A stretch of 64,000 nucleotides of DNA from NCBI GenBank assembly GCA_030159075.1, contig BROG01000050.1, positions 104,501 to 168,500 on the forward strand. The letters are read 5' to 3'. This document shows positions 48,814 through 60,760 of the stretch, piece after piece. The notes under the pieces are model-generated. The model was not told where the DNA came from, did not search any database, and worked only from the letters and a program-made list of their open reading frames with translations. Each line of letters opens with the position of its first letter. Position 1 is the stretch's first letter. This DNA comes from Atrina japonica. Taxonomy: Eukaryota; Mollusca; Bivalvia; Pterioida; Pinnidae. The position numbers and the translations under genes are program-made.

Positions 48814-49623
48814 CTGTTGAGGGTAAAACAGATTCAGATGAAACGGAAACCAAAATGTAAGATTAGTCTTTAAGTAGGAAGTCGGCCTTGGCAAACATTA
48901 TTAAAACATTTATTATTCTAGTAACTGTCAATCGAAAAATTCCAATAAACCGTTTAAATTTTAATTTTCGAAATGAATATAGTTAGATTGTTAAAGTCAT
49001 TTGTGAAAAAAAGTTTTGGAATTCTGCGTTTACTTGATACAAATACCAACGCTGAAATGTCACTTTGGGGCAAGAGGAAATTTGTAATTTTGAAATTAGT
49101 GATTCGCTACTAGAATTATTGTGCTGCCTTACCGATATAAAATGGACGGATATAGCAATTTATTTTAGTACGTAAATGTCTAACTTCCATGATGTTATCT
49201 AAATAATTACTTAATGTATGACTGTCATTCGTGTTCATTGCGGAAGATTATCTGTATTGAGGGTATATCCTGTGCCAATGTTAATGACTTGACAACTGAC
49301 TTGGTTTAAAATATTCGTTTCTGTACAATAACATGATACTATGGTGAACGGAAATGACTAAAGGAAAGACGTGAGCTGGTAATTCTATTCCCAGGTAAAT
49401 AACATTTTCTATAATACATTAAGCAAATTAAAATTTAAAAAGTAGTATTCTAAAATCATTAAAAATCTCTGCTAAAGATAGCACACAATATCGAAAGCCA
49501 AATTAAAATGTGACTGAAGCAGGTTGCTAATTAACTATAATAAATTTTAAAATTAAAGTAATTAAATCATAAGAAAAAATGAAATTTAAGGGTTCTAAAA
49601 CTATAGAAAATTGTATACAATAC
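48814..49623. other. Intron between exons 2 and 3
   Basis: No element recognised beyond the splice signals. Confidence 0.5.
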
Positions 49624-51444
49624 CTAAAACTGTTGTTATTCCCATTGATATTGTAGAATCTGGTAGGTACGTTACAGCCAAGCTACTTGATATTTGGTCC
49701 ATGCCTACCGAACCAAATGTTCCTGAATTAAGTCCCATATCTGTGGCCACAGATGCAGATGTACCTAGTGGTGTGGACGTAAGCATTGTCAATGAGCTCT
49801 GTTCTGACAAAGAGGACAACGAAATAATAGAGGACAGGCCCTGTATCATTGAAGAGGTTTCTTGAGTTGACATGCCTGTTATGATTGTGTTGCCACTTTG
49901 TTCTGCTGACAGAATGGCTGTGGAGGTCGTTTCGGCTGACGATGGTATATCAGTCTGTGAGTTCATGATTGACACGACCATGGTTAATGAACTTGTGTCT
50001 TCATAAAATTCTATTGAAGAATATTCTGTTGATGATATCGACAAAATGGACATGTCCTTTGATGAGAATATCGACGAATCGGATATTTCCTCCATTGAAT
50101 AGATAGATGTAGAACCTAGCGAATCTGTGGATGGTACTATAGAAGATAACAAATCTTCAGTGGATGATAAAGCTGTATGTAACAAGAGTTCTGTTGATGG
50201 TATTACTGTGGTTGATACTGGCTCTGTTGGCTGTACAGTTGTTGAGGAAATAGGTTCTGTGGACGGTGCGGTTGTAGAGGACATTAGGTCCGTTGACGGT
50301 GTGGTTGTAGCGGACAATAGTTCTGTTGACAGTGTGGTTGTAGAGAACAACAGTTCTGTTGACTGTGTGGTTGTGGAGGACAACAGTTCTGTTGACGGTG
50401 CGGTTGTAGAGGATATCAGGTCTGTTGACGGTGTGGTTGTAGAGGACAACAATTCTGTTGACGGTGTGGTTATTGAGGACATCAGGTCTGTTGACGGAGT
50501 GGTTGTAGAGGACAACAGTTCTGTTGACGGTGTGGTTGTAGAGGACAACAGTTCTGTTGACGGTGTGGTTGTAGAGGACAACAGTTCTGTTGACGGTGTG
50601 GTTGTAGAGTACATCAGGTCTGTTGACGGTGTGGTTGTAGAGGACAACAGTTCTGTTGACTGTGTGATTGTGGAGATGAACGGTTCTGTAGCGGGTATTG
50701 ATGTAGTGAACATTATTTCTGTTGATACCGATACTTCAGAGGAAAGTGAATCTGTAGACGGTGTCATTGAAGAGGATATAAAATCTGTCGATTCCATGAT
50801 TATAGAAGACGTAGGTTCTATTGATGATGATATTGATAGCAATACTGTAGATGACGCAGTTTCAACAGAAGACATCAAGGAAGAGGAAGATAGTTCTATT
50901 GAAGTTAAAACTGTTGCAGATATGGCGTCGGAATACATTGTCAATGTAGAAGACAGTTCTGTAGATGATATAGGTCCGTTTGATGACATTGAGTTGACTA
51001 TCGAATCCGCTGAAAGATATTCTGTGACGGTACTTTGTATTGTTGTTAATATTTCGGAAATTGATGATTGGTGATCCATCGACACTACAGTACCATCCAT
51101 AGATAGTGATGACGAGGCTGGCAACAGTGAAGTCAGCGTCTCGGTGGTCATGATGGAAACTGTGTTGTCACTAAATGAACTATCCAATTCTTGGGTAGAA
51201 CTTTCGAACACACCCGACACCTCCGATGCTATGGAGGACGAAGGCAACAATACTGACGTATGAGATGACAATGTGTCAGGTGTTGTCGTACCTGTGTCGG
51301 GTGTGGAAGACGCTGAAAATGACTGACTTGAGGCATATGCATCAGAGTATGTTGACAATGAATATGTCGTGGACGATTCCGACGAAATTGTCGTTATTGT
51401 TGACGTGGTGACGACAGATGTATCTGATGTTTGTGTTGTTGATT
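49624..51444 (-). CDS. Mucin exon 2: Ser/Thr-rich mucin domain with 11-residue repeats
   Basis: The 1,821-nt exon codes for about 607 residues, mostly Ser and Thr with no Cys, as expected for an O-glycosylated mucin (PTS) domain. The acceptor is TTTTTTATCAG|AATCA and the donor TTTTAG|GTATTG; both are phase 1. The middle (about 50245-50660) holds a tandem run of an 11-residue, 33-bp unit of the form SSTTTPSTELL, with variants such as STDLM. The flanks are unique but equally Ser/Thr-rich. An open frame of 315 codons on the plus strand over the repeats is a shadow: the unit is a multiple of three and lacks stops in several frames. The exon has the symmetric phase (1-1) shared by all four mucin exons, so it could be gained or skipped without a frameshift. 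Confidence 0.88.
50245..50660 (-). repeat. 33-bp coding minisatellite in mucin exon 2
   Basis: About a dozen tandem 33-bp units encode the 11-residue motif SSTTTPSTELL and variants (STDLM, STEPI, Ala or Gln replacing Pro). Units differ by one to a few bases. The plus-strand signature is a gttgacggtgtggttgta core repeated every 33 bases. Confidence 0.85.
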
Positions 51445-51540
51445 CTGATAAAAAATACATTCATAAAACATACGAAAATAGTAAATGATTACCACTTGTT
51501 CACTTGAAAATATAAGCATAAAAAGGATAACATACTTTAA

Positions 51541-51629
51541 ATATCTATCTATATATCAATCCATCTAATTTATCTATCTATCTATCTATCTATCTCTGTT
51601 ACGTTTATCATTATTATTATTGTTGTTGC

Positions 51630-51670
<41 letters not shown>
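51541..51670. repeat. (TATC)n and (ATT)n microsatellites
   Basis: Interrupted TATC repeats to about 51596, then ATT/TTA repeats at 51611-51667. Intron 1. Confidence 0.95.
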
Positions 51671-51672
<2 letters not shown>

Positions 51673-51847
51673 TTGTTTGTTTGTTGTTGTAGCTGTTGCT
51701 TTCTTAAAATTTCCCGTCAGAAAATATACCATTCAAAACTATTGTTTACCATGGTAATAACAGTTGACAATAGTTAACTAGAGTAACAACTTAGCTAACT
51801 ATAGGAGCTATTATAGTTTGCTATAGTTATTAGCGTTCGAGGGTATT

Positions 51848-51995
51848 TTTTTTTTTTGGGGGGGGGGGAGTAATCAAAGTTACCACAGAAACCCCATGCT
51901 ATTTCAAACACATCCGTGTGCAGACCGAGAACGGAGCAAGTATCGCAATGAACAGGAAACGAGTGCACTACCCACTGCGCTATCCGGTAACCGTT
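51848..51995 (-). mobile_element. Possible second SINE family (tRNA-like head, T/G homopolymer at the other end)
   Basis: On the minus strand, GGTTACCGGATAGCGCAGTG resembles a tRNA A-box region and is followed by a body containing CGGTCTGCACACGGATG. The plus-strand left end is an 11-T, 12-G homopolymer junction near 51848-51871. No clear B-box or target duplication was seen, so the call is tentative. Confidence 0.5.
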
Positions 51996-52169
51996 CAATT
52001 GAAATGTATCGATCATGATCAATCATGTATAAGCGATGCCAGTTTAGGCATCGTGACGTCATCGTTATTAATATTCTGTTAGAAAACATATCAAATCAGC
52101 ACACATTTGGTAGCTCCTAAAAGCCGAAATATGAGCAGCACTATATAAGAAATTGTCTAGAAAATACTC

Positions 52170-52170
52170 C

Positions 52171-52215
<45 letters not shown>
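52170..52215. repeat. (GT)n microsatellite
   Basis: About 21 GT units, directly abutting the left copy of the 145-bp duplicated sequence. Confidence 0.97.
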
Positions 52216-52218
<3 letters not shown>

Positions 52219-52222
52219 ATGT

Positions 52223-52366
52223 TTGCATGTGTCAACAAAGAAATACTTTTCCATATAGAATATATCTTTATAAAAAAGATTAAATCATATCTATCACACA
52301 AAATTTATTTATAGATAACACTCATTATGTTTCATAGTATAGAGTCTAATTTGATGTAATATGAAT
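52223..52366 (+). repeat. Dispersed duplicated segment R5, copy 1
   Basis: About 145 bp, starting gcatgtgtcaa and containing gaaatacttttccatataga and gagtctaatttgatgtaata. Matches 53524-53667 at roughly 85-90% by eye. A microsatellite lies immediately to its left. Confidence 0.85.
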
Positions 52367-53410
52367 TGTAGTATGTTTTGTTTCATTAATTCAATGATAC
52401 CAGATTTACAATTAATCGGTCCCTTTTATGAATTCACTCATTGAAATAATTGGTCAACCTCTGTAAATGAAACATGAAAGCACAAAGATAAATATCAACG
52501 TATGAAATGGGTTATATATTACAAAGATATGATCATATTTGATGATTACATTGGACATTATCCATTTTAATGTATACTGTGTTTCTTTCAATTTGACGGT
52601 ATAAGAAAGATATGATCGGTTTTATCGAATTAAAGCAAAATTGTCCACTTAAATCACCTTGATATAATGACCATGCCGTTATAATTATGACTCGTACAGC
52701 AACAGCTGATTGCTATAGACAACAACAATTTCTTAACACATTATACATTTATGCTCTAAAGAGTTTTGTGAAACTTATATGACCGACCATGTCAATTTGA
52801 GTTTGTAAAACTTGTTCAATAAATCGCTTAAAGGCTCGTCCCATATCAAATTATTGAACTCGTTTCAAATATTGTAAATTACGTGGACATTCAAATTAGA
52901 TTTGACAGTTCACTACCCCCACCCCTATCCCCCAGCCCGTTGAATCTTATTCCGCGAAGGAAGTGTTTAGCCATTAAAGTCTAGATGTATATGTCAATCT
53001 ATTTGCGGTGTAGTTGCAGCAAGATTCCAGTCACTATTCTAAATGAAATACATATTAACTTATTCACTCCCTAAAGACGCATTTAGATTGGTCTAAGTAA
53101 TTGATTTACATAATAGTCCATTATTTTCCGGGTGTTGATGAGTTAATGCAAAAAAGATATCTAGATATGCAATATTCTAGTCAGTAAATGCATAAGCATA
53201 AGATTAACACGAAATGTTCTTGGAAGGTTGTATTCTAAGTTTTCTCTGGGGCACATAAAATACATCAATTGCACGTGCTAGTCAGAATAGGTATTAAATA
53301 TTCAAAAGGAGAGTACGTGGTAGGAAGTGATAAAAAGACTGAGAGTATGTGGGGCCTAGTTGGTGCATGATGCACTTGTTATCTTCCTTGTAATCTTAAG
53401 ATGATCTAAG

Positions 53411-53415
<5 letters not shown>

Positions 53416-53507
<92 letters not shown>

Positions 53508-53517
53508 ATATATATAT
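53416..53517. repeat. (TA)n microsatellite
   Basis: About 100 bp of TA repeats with one interruption, directly left of R5 copy 2. Confidence 0.97.
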
Positions 53518-53523
53518 TATTGT

Positions 53524-53667
53524 GCATGTGTCAATAACGAAATACTTTTCCATATAGAATGTATCTTTATAAAAAAAGATAAAATCATATTTATTACACA
53601 AAATTTATTTATAGATAACAAATTCGTTATGTTTCATGATATAGAGTCTAATTTGATGTAATATGAT
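53524..53667 (+). repeat. Dispersed duplicated segment R5, copy 2
   Basis: Same segment as 52223-52366 in direct orientation, 1.3 kb away. Both copies have a dinucleotide microsatellite at the same (left) end, though of different type. Confidence 0.85.
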
Positions 53668-54114
53668 GATACATTGTATTTAACAATCTCGTCTCGTTAT
53701 ATTCTAATTTCAAACTATTAGATTATACGATAATGATATTGTATTTTAACCACTCTGTAGAAAATTGACAAGGCTACTTTGCGTCAGTGAAATAGATAGT
53801 CACGTGACTAACTGATTAAAATTATGCCAATATGCTCATGTAAAACTACTTTGTTGCCATGGACAAATGATTCATAATTCCTGTTTTTAGCTTCAGTTTG
53901 ATACATATAGGACCATCAGGGTTAATCTACTCCTAAAAGATCTTACAATGAATATTTAATGTCACACAGGATAATCAAAGGGAATAATTTTCAAGGTTTT
54001 TCATTTAGCACAAAAAAAACATCACATTAGTTATACGACAGCCAAGTGTATTATTCCCTTGGAAAAAAACCGAATGTAAATTGAACAAACGTGAACAAAT
54101 GAATAGTTGCTTAC

Positions 54115-54181
54115 CTATCGTCCATGACAAAAAGATCAGCACTGTTCCTAATGATATCTTAAAATATTTCAACTCCTTCAT
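54115..54181 (-). CDS. Mucin exon 1: start codon and signal peptide
   Basis: The exon codes for 22 residues beginning MKELKYFKISLG and continuing with a hydrophobic run (TVLIFLSWTI), a good secretory signal sequence. The donor is G|GTAAG at 54114-54110 and leaves phase 1. A strong acceptor (pyrimidine-rich tract ending TTTCAG) sits directly before the ATG, so the exon appears to begin exactly at the start codon and at least one exon should lie further upstream. I chose this ATG because no other Met precedes the hydrophobic core in this exon. The G left by the donor joins AA of the next exon to give Glu, in frame with the Ser/Thr-rich reading frame. It is too short for a simple ORF screen and was found by following the phase of exon 2. 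Confidence 0.8.
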
Positions 54182-54246
54182 CTGAAATATAAAATAATTT
54201 TTTTAATGCAGAGATTTAAATATCATAGACATAATACCAAAGCTGT

Positions 54247-54316
54247 AATTTTTGTTTGTTTGTTTGTTTGTTTTTGTTTTGTTTTGTTTTGTTATATATA
54301 TATATATATATATATA
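54247..54316. repeat. (TTTG)n, (TTTTG)n and (TA)n simple repeats
   Basis: A G/T-rich simple repeat runs into a short TA repeat, about 65-135 bp upstream of the signal-peptide exon. Confidence 0.95.
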
Positions 54317-54329
54317 AGAGGCCGAACAA

Positions 54330-55460
54330 AAACCACATGATTACATCTCCTTAACACCTATTTACACGACGGGTCTTACCACAGTCATGTGGCGGGTATT
54401 ATCACATGTTTCTGTCTCCTTGACACCAGTTCCCACGACTGGTCTTACCACAGTCATGTGGCGGGTATTATTACATATTTCTATCTCCTTGACACCTGTT
54501 CACACGACGGGTCTTACCACAGTCATGTGGCGGGTATTATTACATATTTCTATCGCCTTGACACCTGTTCCCACGACTGGTCTTACCACAGTCATGTGGC
54601 GGGTATTATTACATATTTCTATCTCCTTGACACCTGTTCCCACGACGGGTCTTACCACAGTCATGTAGCGGGTATTATCACATGTTTCTGTCTCCTTGAC
54701 ACCTGTTCCCACGACGGGTCTTACCACAGTCATGTAGCGGGTATTATTACATATTTCTATCGCCTTGACACCTGTTCCCACGACGGGTCTTACCACAGTC
54801 ATGTGGCGGGTATTATCACATGTTTCTGTCTCCTTGACACCTGTTTAAATGACGAGTCTTACCACAGTCATGTAGCGGGTATTATTACATATTTCTATCT
54901 CCTTGACACATGTTCCCACGACGGGTCTTACCACAGTCATGTAGCGGGTATTATTACATATTTCTATCTCCTTGACACCTGTTCCCACGACGGGTCTTAC
55001 CACAGTCATGTGGCGGGTATTATTACATATTTCTATCTCCTTGACACCTGTTCCCACGACGGGTCTTACCACAGTCATGTAGCGGGTATTATTACATATT
55101 TCTATCTCCTTGACACCTGTTCCCACGACGGGTCTTACCACAGTCATGTGGCGGGTATTATTACATATTTCTATCTCCTTGACACCTGTTCCCACGACTG
55201 GTCTTACCACAGTCATGTGGCGGGTATTATTACATATTTCTATCTCCTTGACACCTGTTCACACGACGGGTCTTACCACAGTCATGTGGCGGGTATTATT
55301 ACATATTTCTATCTCCTTGACACATGTTCCCACGACGGGTCTTACCACAGTCATGTAGCGGGTATTATTACATATTTCTATCTCCTTGACACCTGTTCCC
55401 ACGACGGGTCTTACCACAGTCATGTGGCGGGTATTATCACATGTTTCTACCTCTTTACAC
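54330..55460. repeat. 69-bp minisatellite just upstream of the signal-peptide exon
   Basis: About 16 highly similar 69-bp units (core cagtcatgtggcgggtatta then ttacatatttctatctcctt). The period is 23 codons, so long frames stay open on both strands (393 codons plus, 123 minus). They lack a domain and arise from the period alone. On the mucin's strand this is 5' intron or flank. Confidence 0.92.
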
Positions 55461-55499
55461 CTAGTCCCACCACTAATTGTCCAATGCCACTTGTTTCTT

Positions 55500-56230
55500 C
55501 ACAGACTACCTGGCAGAGTTCAGCTACAGATAACATCGATATCATGGGTATAAAATTTCCCCACCATTAAATACAAATTTTTCTTATTGATATTGAATTA
55601 GTCTCATTTCTTGTTTTCATTTTTATTTTTCGTATTTCCTATCATTTCGATCTATCGATTTTTCTTTTACACTTTTGTTTAACACTGAATCCCTTAAAAT
55701 TTTAATACTCATTTAAATTTTTGAAAGGAATTTTAATGGACCAAGGAACAAGAACAATAACATGGTTTCATTTTAACAACATTAAAAAATCAAAACAAAT
55801 ATTTTACTAATGGAACAGATTTTCGCTTCACTGATGTTAATATCGCTGTAAATTCTCTTTGGTTAAACAACATTGGAATAATTATTCATTTAAATGCTCA
55901 ACTGCAACATTACAAATCCCTAATGTTGACACTGCAGTATGTACGCTGCATCACTGCATGATAGACACGACTTCTAGCGCTCAACTTCGTGTCAACGATC
56001 AGGTGGAAAAGTGGCAATTAAATTTGATAGTTATTGAAATTAAGTAAATTCTACTGAATCGCTTGCTTTTAATTTTCATTTTTTTTCATCCTGTGAAAAT
56101 TTTTACAGTTTAGTATGACGTCACCAACATCTGGCGAAACATTGAGAGGTAAAAGGCTATACTCTGGCGAATGCCGATTCGATGAGATTTCATTTACCTG
56201 TCGACACTACTTACTATGATGCAGAACCTA
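55500..56230. other. Region with no recognised feature
   Basis: AT-rich. A 62-codon frame at 55859 lacks any domain. Nothing supportable. Confidence 0.4.
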
Positions 56231-56234
56231 AGTC

Positions 56235-56470
56235 CCCTATGTTTACCGTTGGTTATGTATCCTGTTTAACTAAAGTCTCACTTTGGATTTGACCGAGCAG
56301 CATCGGAAGCTATCTTTATTATCATATAGTTTTTAAAACCTCCGTTTTTGTATGTTTATCTTTGGTTATGTGTCCTGTTTAACTAAAGTCTCACTTTTGA
56401 TTTGACCGAGCAGCATGGGGAGCTATCTTTACTATCGTGTATGTTTTAAAGCCTCCGTTTTTGTATGGAA
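56235..56470 (+). repeat. Tandem duplication, about 114-bp unit, two copies
   Basis: The block cctgtttaactaaagtctcac, then gatttgaccgagcagcat, gagctatcttta and cctccgtttttgtatg appears twice head to tail with few differences. Confidence 0.85.
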
Positions 56471-56989
56471 TCCGTTATTCAGTTATTTTTTTAATTTGTT
56501 TTCCTGCAGATAAACATTTTGTATTACAGCTTTTCACCGATTACCGACATATATTGCTTCTTATGTCGATCGCCTGGCAAGCAAACCTGATTGAGTTTCG
56601 CCTGATCATGCCAATGCACCAATACCGATTTTTCCGCTTAAGATCTGTCAGTGCCACCACTATGTCTTTTGAAAATACACATTTATGTTTATAATCGATT
56701 TTTTGCAAATCTTTTTACGAATATTTAGTTTAATTCAAAACTAACTGTTATCCAACTTTTGGAATTATTATATTTGGGTCAAAAAAATTATCAATTTCAA
56801 ATGATTTAATTTTCGTATCTTGACCTATCGCACTTTTACGATATTTCAACTTAATGTGATACATGTCATATAATAGTAATAGGAATTGACGGTTATTATG
56901 AACTGTTTACATATTTATCCAAAAATGTTACATTAAAATTATATATCAACAGTCATAATATAATTAAATTTATAAAAAATGTGTACAGC

Positions 56990-57170
56990 TGAACCTGGCT
57001 ATTAAGACCACCTAACTGACTGACTCAAAGTGGCCTTATTAGTGAGGTGGTCTCTTAAGTGAGGTTCTGTACTGATACAGTTTTAATGAAGAGACTGGAA
57101 ATTCATGGTCTTAATTGTGAGGTGGTCCCCTAATCGAGGTGGTCTTTAGGTGAGGTTCCACTGTACTTCT
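56990..57170 (+). repeat. Dispersed repeat R4, copy 2 (ggtggtctcttaa type)
   Basis: Begins ctgaacctggctattaagac, contains gtgaggtggtctcttaagtg and ends tgaggttccactgtac. Related to 17250-17425. Confidence 0.55.
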
Positions 57171-57702
57171 AAGTAAAATGGCGACCATGAATTTATTAGT
57201 GCTACATTTATTGTATTTCACTGATTGTAAAAAAAAAATGCCTTTATTTAAAGGAAGTCAATAAAATATCGATTTTAAATGATTTATTTATCACCCATAC
57301 TTATTGGAATTTCAATTTTATTGCTTAATCAAATTTGTTGAAAGTCATGTAGTCATTCACGATCGAAAAAAAAATGCATTCAATCGATAAGGGCACTCTT
57401 TCGCAGTTTGTCAAAATGTTCCAATCAAGATATACTTTTTGCGTAAAAGTTTTTAAGGATTACAGACCTTATTTTTTAGAATCTTTTTTTCGCTCGATTT
57501 ATATATATAATTATATATATGGACTCTTAATATGTCAAAATATGAAAAGTATTAATTAGCAACCGACTAAAATTTGGTTTTCAAAAATCTAAAATTAAAA
57601 GTCAATAGGCATCATTTTGTACGCTGTGTGAGTTGTTATCCTTAAATCTATCATTATTTTTTTCAATTTTGGGAGGTAATTTATGTTGTGTCTTAATCAC
57701 AG

Positions 57703-57803
<101 letters not shown>

Positions 57804-57919
57804 TGCATTATTTTTACTTCATATTCATTTCATATACAGATGTAAACTACTAAATTCCTGGAATTTTTGCTATTTCCATGTGATCATCATACTGACTTGG
57901 TTTGGTTTGTTTAAATGCA

Positions 57920-57920
<1 letters not shown>

Positions 57921-57999
<79 letters not shown>
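57921..57999. repeat. (CT)n microsatellite, right arm of an inverted pair
   Basis: About 39 CT units preceded by aatgcatatctctc, the reverse complement of the end of the GA tract. Confidence 0.97.
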
Positions 58000-58004
<5 letters not shown>

Positions 58005-58009
58005 TAGAG

Positions 58010-59025
58010 AAATCTGATTTTTATACGATAACATTTGCTGTACCCTCCACATTTGTTCCGTTCGACTTTATGATCATTTTGACATTTTAGTCGGTAGATT
58101 GTAAAAGTCATGGTTTAGAATAATCTTGTTTTACATTGATTGCTAACCTGTAGGTGATTCTTACTACAAACAGCACGGCGTTAATTATAACACATAAAGA
58201 TAAACGCAAAGGAGATGTTGGTGTCTTAAATTACATAGAATTGTATATATCGGTTACTAAGTTTATGGTTGTCGTAAAAAATCGTGTGTTGCGTTGAAAC
58301 GTCACCATGGTGATAAAGGCAAACATGGTGGCTAGAAGATATTAGTGTTTAATATTTTATTAATTGCATGACAAATAACAATACTTGCGATTAACATGTG
58401 TTGTAAAACACCTTTGCAAATACCGGAGATGTGAAAGCGTTCTGTAACCATTGACAGCGGAAACAAAATGTTACTTAACGAAAGTCCGTGTTTATGTCAC
58501 TTTATTGCAGTTTTGTTTTCGCGGCTGAGCAATGTACTCGAACTTATTGTTATCGGCTAGTCTCCACAAAGGTAATACAGGATAAGAGATAACCAGGTAA
58601 AATAATCGATAACATTGGAAAGCGAAATAAATGGCTGATAAACACATGACCCTTAATGTATATCTGATCTAACTACAAAGTAACAGGGTCCGGTAGTGAG
58701 ACTGTAGTATAAAAAAAATTAATAGTGATAAAATTGTCCCTAGATCATATTTCATCTAATAAAAGCTTATTATGTGCATATCCATGATAACGTTTTTGTT
58801 TTGTTTTTATTTTATTTTTAACTTTGATATTCAGATACAATAAGAAGGTGTATTTGGACTATATAAGATAAATTATTTTCACAGAAACCTCATAAAATGA
58901 AAATATATATATAGAAACAGATACAAAGGACAGATTAACAGACAGAATATTGCAGAAGCTAGATGGACAGACAGACAAACTTGCATGCACCCAGACAGAC
59001 AATGGATAGACAGTCACAGAAACAG
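58010..59025. other. Region with no recognised gene
   Basis: No conserved domain or element identified. Confidence 0.4.
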
Positions 59026-59031
59026 AAAAGG

Positions 59032-59582
<551 letters not shown>

Positions 59583-60299
59583 AAAGATTGATAAGTGGTT
59601 CTATGCAATGTCTTCGACTTCTGATAATCTACTACAAATCAAACGGAAGGACTTGCTCATTACGCTTAAAAGCGACAATATTTTCGAAATTAATTCCATC
59701 ATGACTTAATTTTTTAATGTGTTTGTATTGATCAGTCATCCTTAATATTTAGGTTAAATGTCGTTAAATGACAAGCATTTTTATTTTATAACATCTGATG
59801 TAGCTACAACAAAGGATCAGATAATTGACACAGCAATGTCGGCGTTTTGAAAAGCTTTCATGTAGAAAAACCACATGATTGCTTTCTAGTCTATGAGAAA
59901 TAATTAGAACATAAAAGATAATGTAACATGACACTCAGTCTCCTATTATTTTACAGATACAACAAAAACCTGAAATAATGTGTTTTGTAATTGTTAACTT
60001 GACTGTTGAGATGATTTTGTCATTGTATTGTTTAAGCTGCTAATGGATATACTAGTAATTTCATAAAATTCTATATAGCTTATTGTCCTGTCATAATATA
60101 ATTCTATTTACTAAAGGAATAGTCACTGCATCGTTAAAATTAATTAACAATAATTAACAAATTAATTAATCACATATTTAAAAGTATGATTTGTCACAAG
60201 CTTCAGGCGACAATATACCAATCTGTTGAACAATAAACAAACACAGATGAATGGAAATCAAGAGGTGAGTTCAGGTGTCACGGAGGAGTCAAATGCAAT

Positions 60300-60520
60300 A
60301 AATAGTATTAACAATACCAAAGCTATAGTTTTACAAAGGAGACCAAAACAAATGCTCCGGACGATCATTTCTGTCAATACGACTTCATTAGTTGAGCTCG
60401 AATTTGATATAGATATATTTCCGAAAGAAAAAGTATTATAATACAAAACAAAATTAATTATAAATCTAGATATGTTGCCAAATCCGTTCTAAGAGAACCC
60501 ACTGTAAAAAAAAAATAGCT
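60300..60520 (+). repeat. Dispersed repeat R1, copy 1
   Basis: Contains aataccaaagctatagtttt, cggacgatcatttctgtcaa and the end gagaacccactgtaaaaa. Shared in order with 62030-62210. The 71-codon frame at 60226-60441 overlaps it and is not supported as a gene. Confidence 0.75.
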
Positions 60521-60684
60521 TTTGAAAAGTTTAGAATTTAAATGATGGTATCTGAACGAAATATTACTTTAGTATAAAATAATCGACTGATACCGAAATA
60601 CCAGGTACTGGGTTTATGTATAACCTCGGGGACTCAGATGGTGCTCCTGCAGTGGCAACGATCCAGTGGGTATAAATATTATTA

Positions 60685-60760
60685 AAAATACTTAAGTTAT
60701 AGTTATACGAAGGAGACAATGGTCAAAACAAATGCTCAAGACGAGTAATAGGTATAGACG
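60685..60760 (+). repeat. Dispersed repeat R1, partial copy
   Basis: Contains cttaagttatagttatacga, aggagacaatggtcaaaaca and aatgctcaagacga, the first third of R1. Confidence 0.6.

Larger units (their letters stand above)
1301..54181 (-). other. Giant MUC4-like mucin gene (NIDO-AMOP-vWD-EGF), 18 coding exons, 3' end outside window
   Basis: This entry joins the exons listed below. I see a signal-peptide exon, four Ser/Thr-rich exons, then Cys-containing exons with NIDO, AMOP, vWD, cadherin/Ig-like and EGF modules. Summed exon length is 33,334 nt, about 11,111 codons. Every donor and acceptor pair I chose agrees in reading phase. From family knowledge, this domain order is that of MUC4 and of invertebrate mucin-like proteins: large O-glycosylated surface or secreted proteins of epithelia and extracellular matrices. 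I infer a mucus, cuticle or matrix role, with the Ser/Thr arrays as glycosylated spacers and the Cys-rich tail as the assembly or anchoring part. Two in-frame stops in the largest exon need explaining. The last exons, any transmembrane segment and the poly(A) site lie to the left. The species-level symbol is not recognised. Confidence 0.85.

Noticed and set aside
46416..48860. Plus-strand frames of 239 and 244 codons over exon 3
   Set aside because: Antisense of Ser/Thr-rich codons gives acidic, stop-poor frames; the minus strand has matching splice sites.
54389..55570. 393-codon plus-strand frame
   Set aside because: Entirely a 69-bp minisatellite; frames are open on both strands; no domain.
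56437..56694. 85-codon plus-strand frame
   Set aside because: Partly within a tandem duplication; no recognisable domain or supporting signals.
60226..60441. 71-codon plus-strand frame as a small gene
   Set aside because: Overlaps dispersed repeat R1; the copy at 62030 does not keep the frame.
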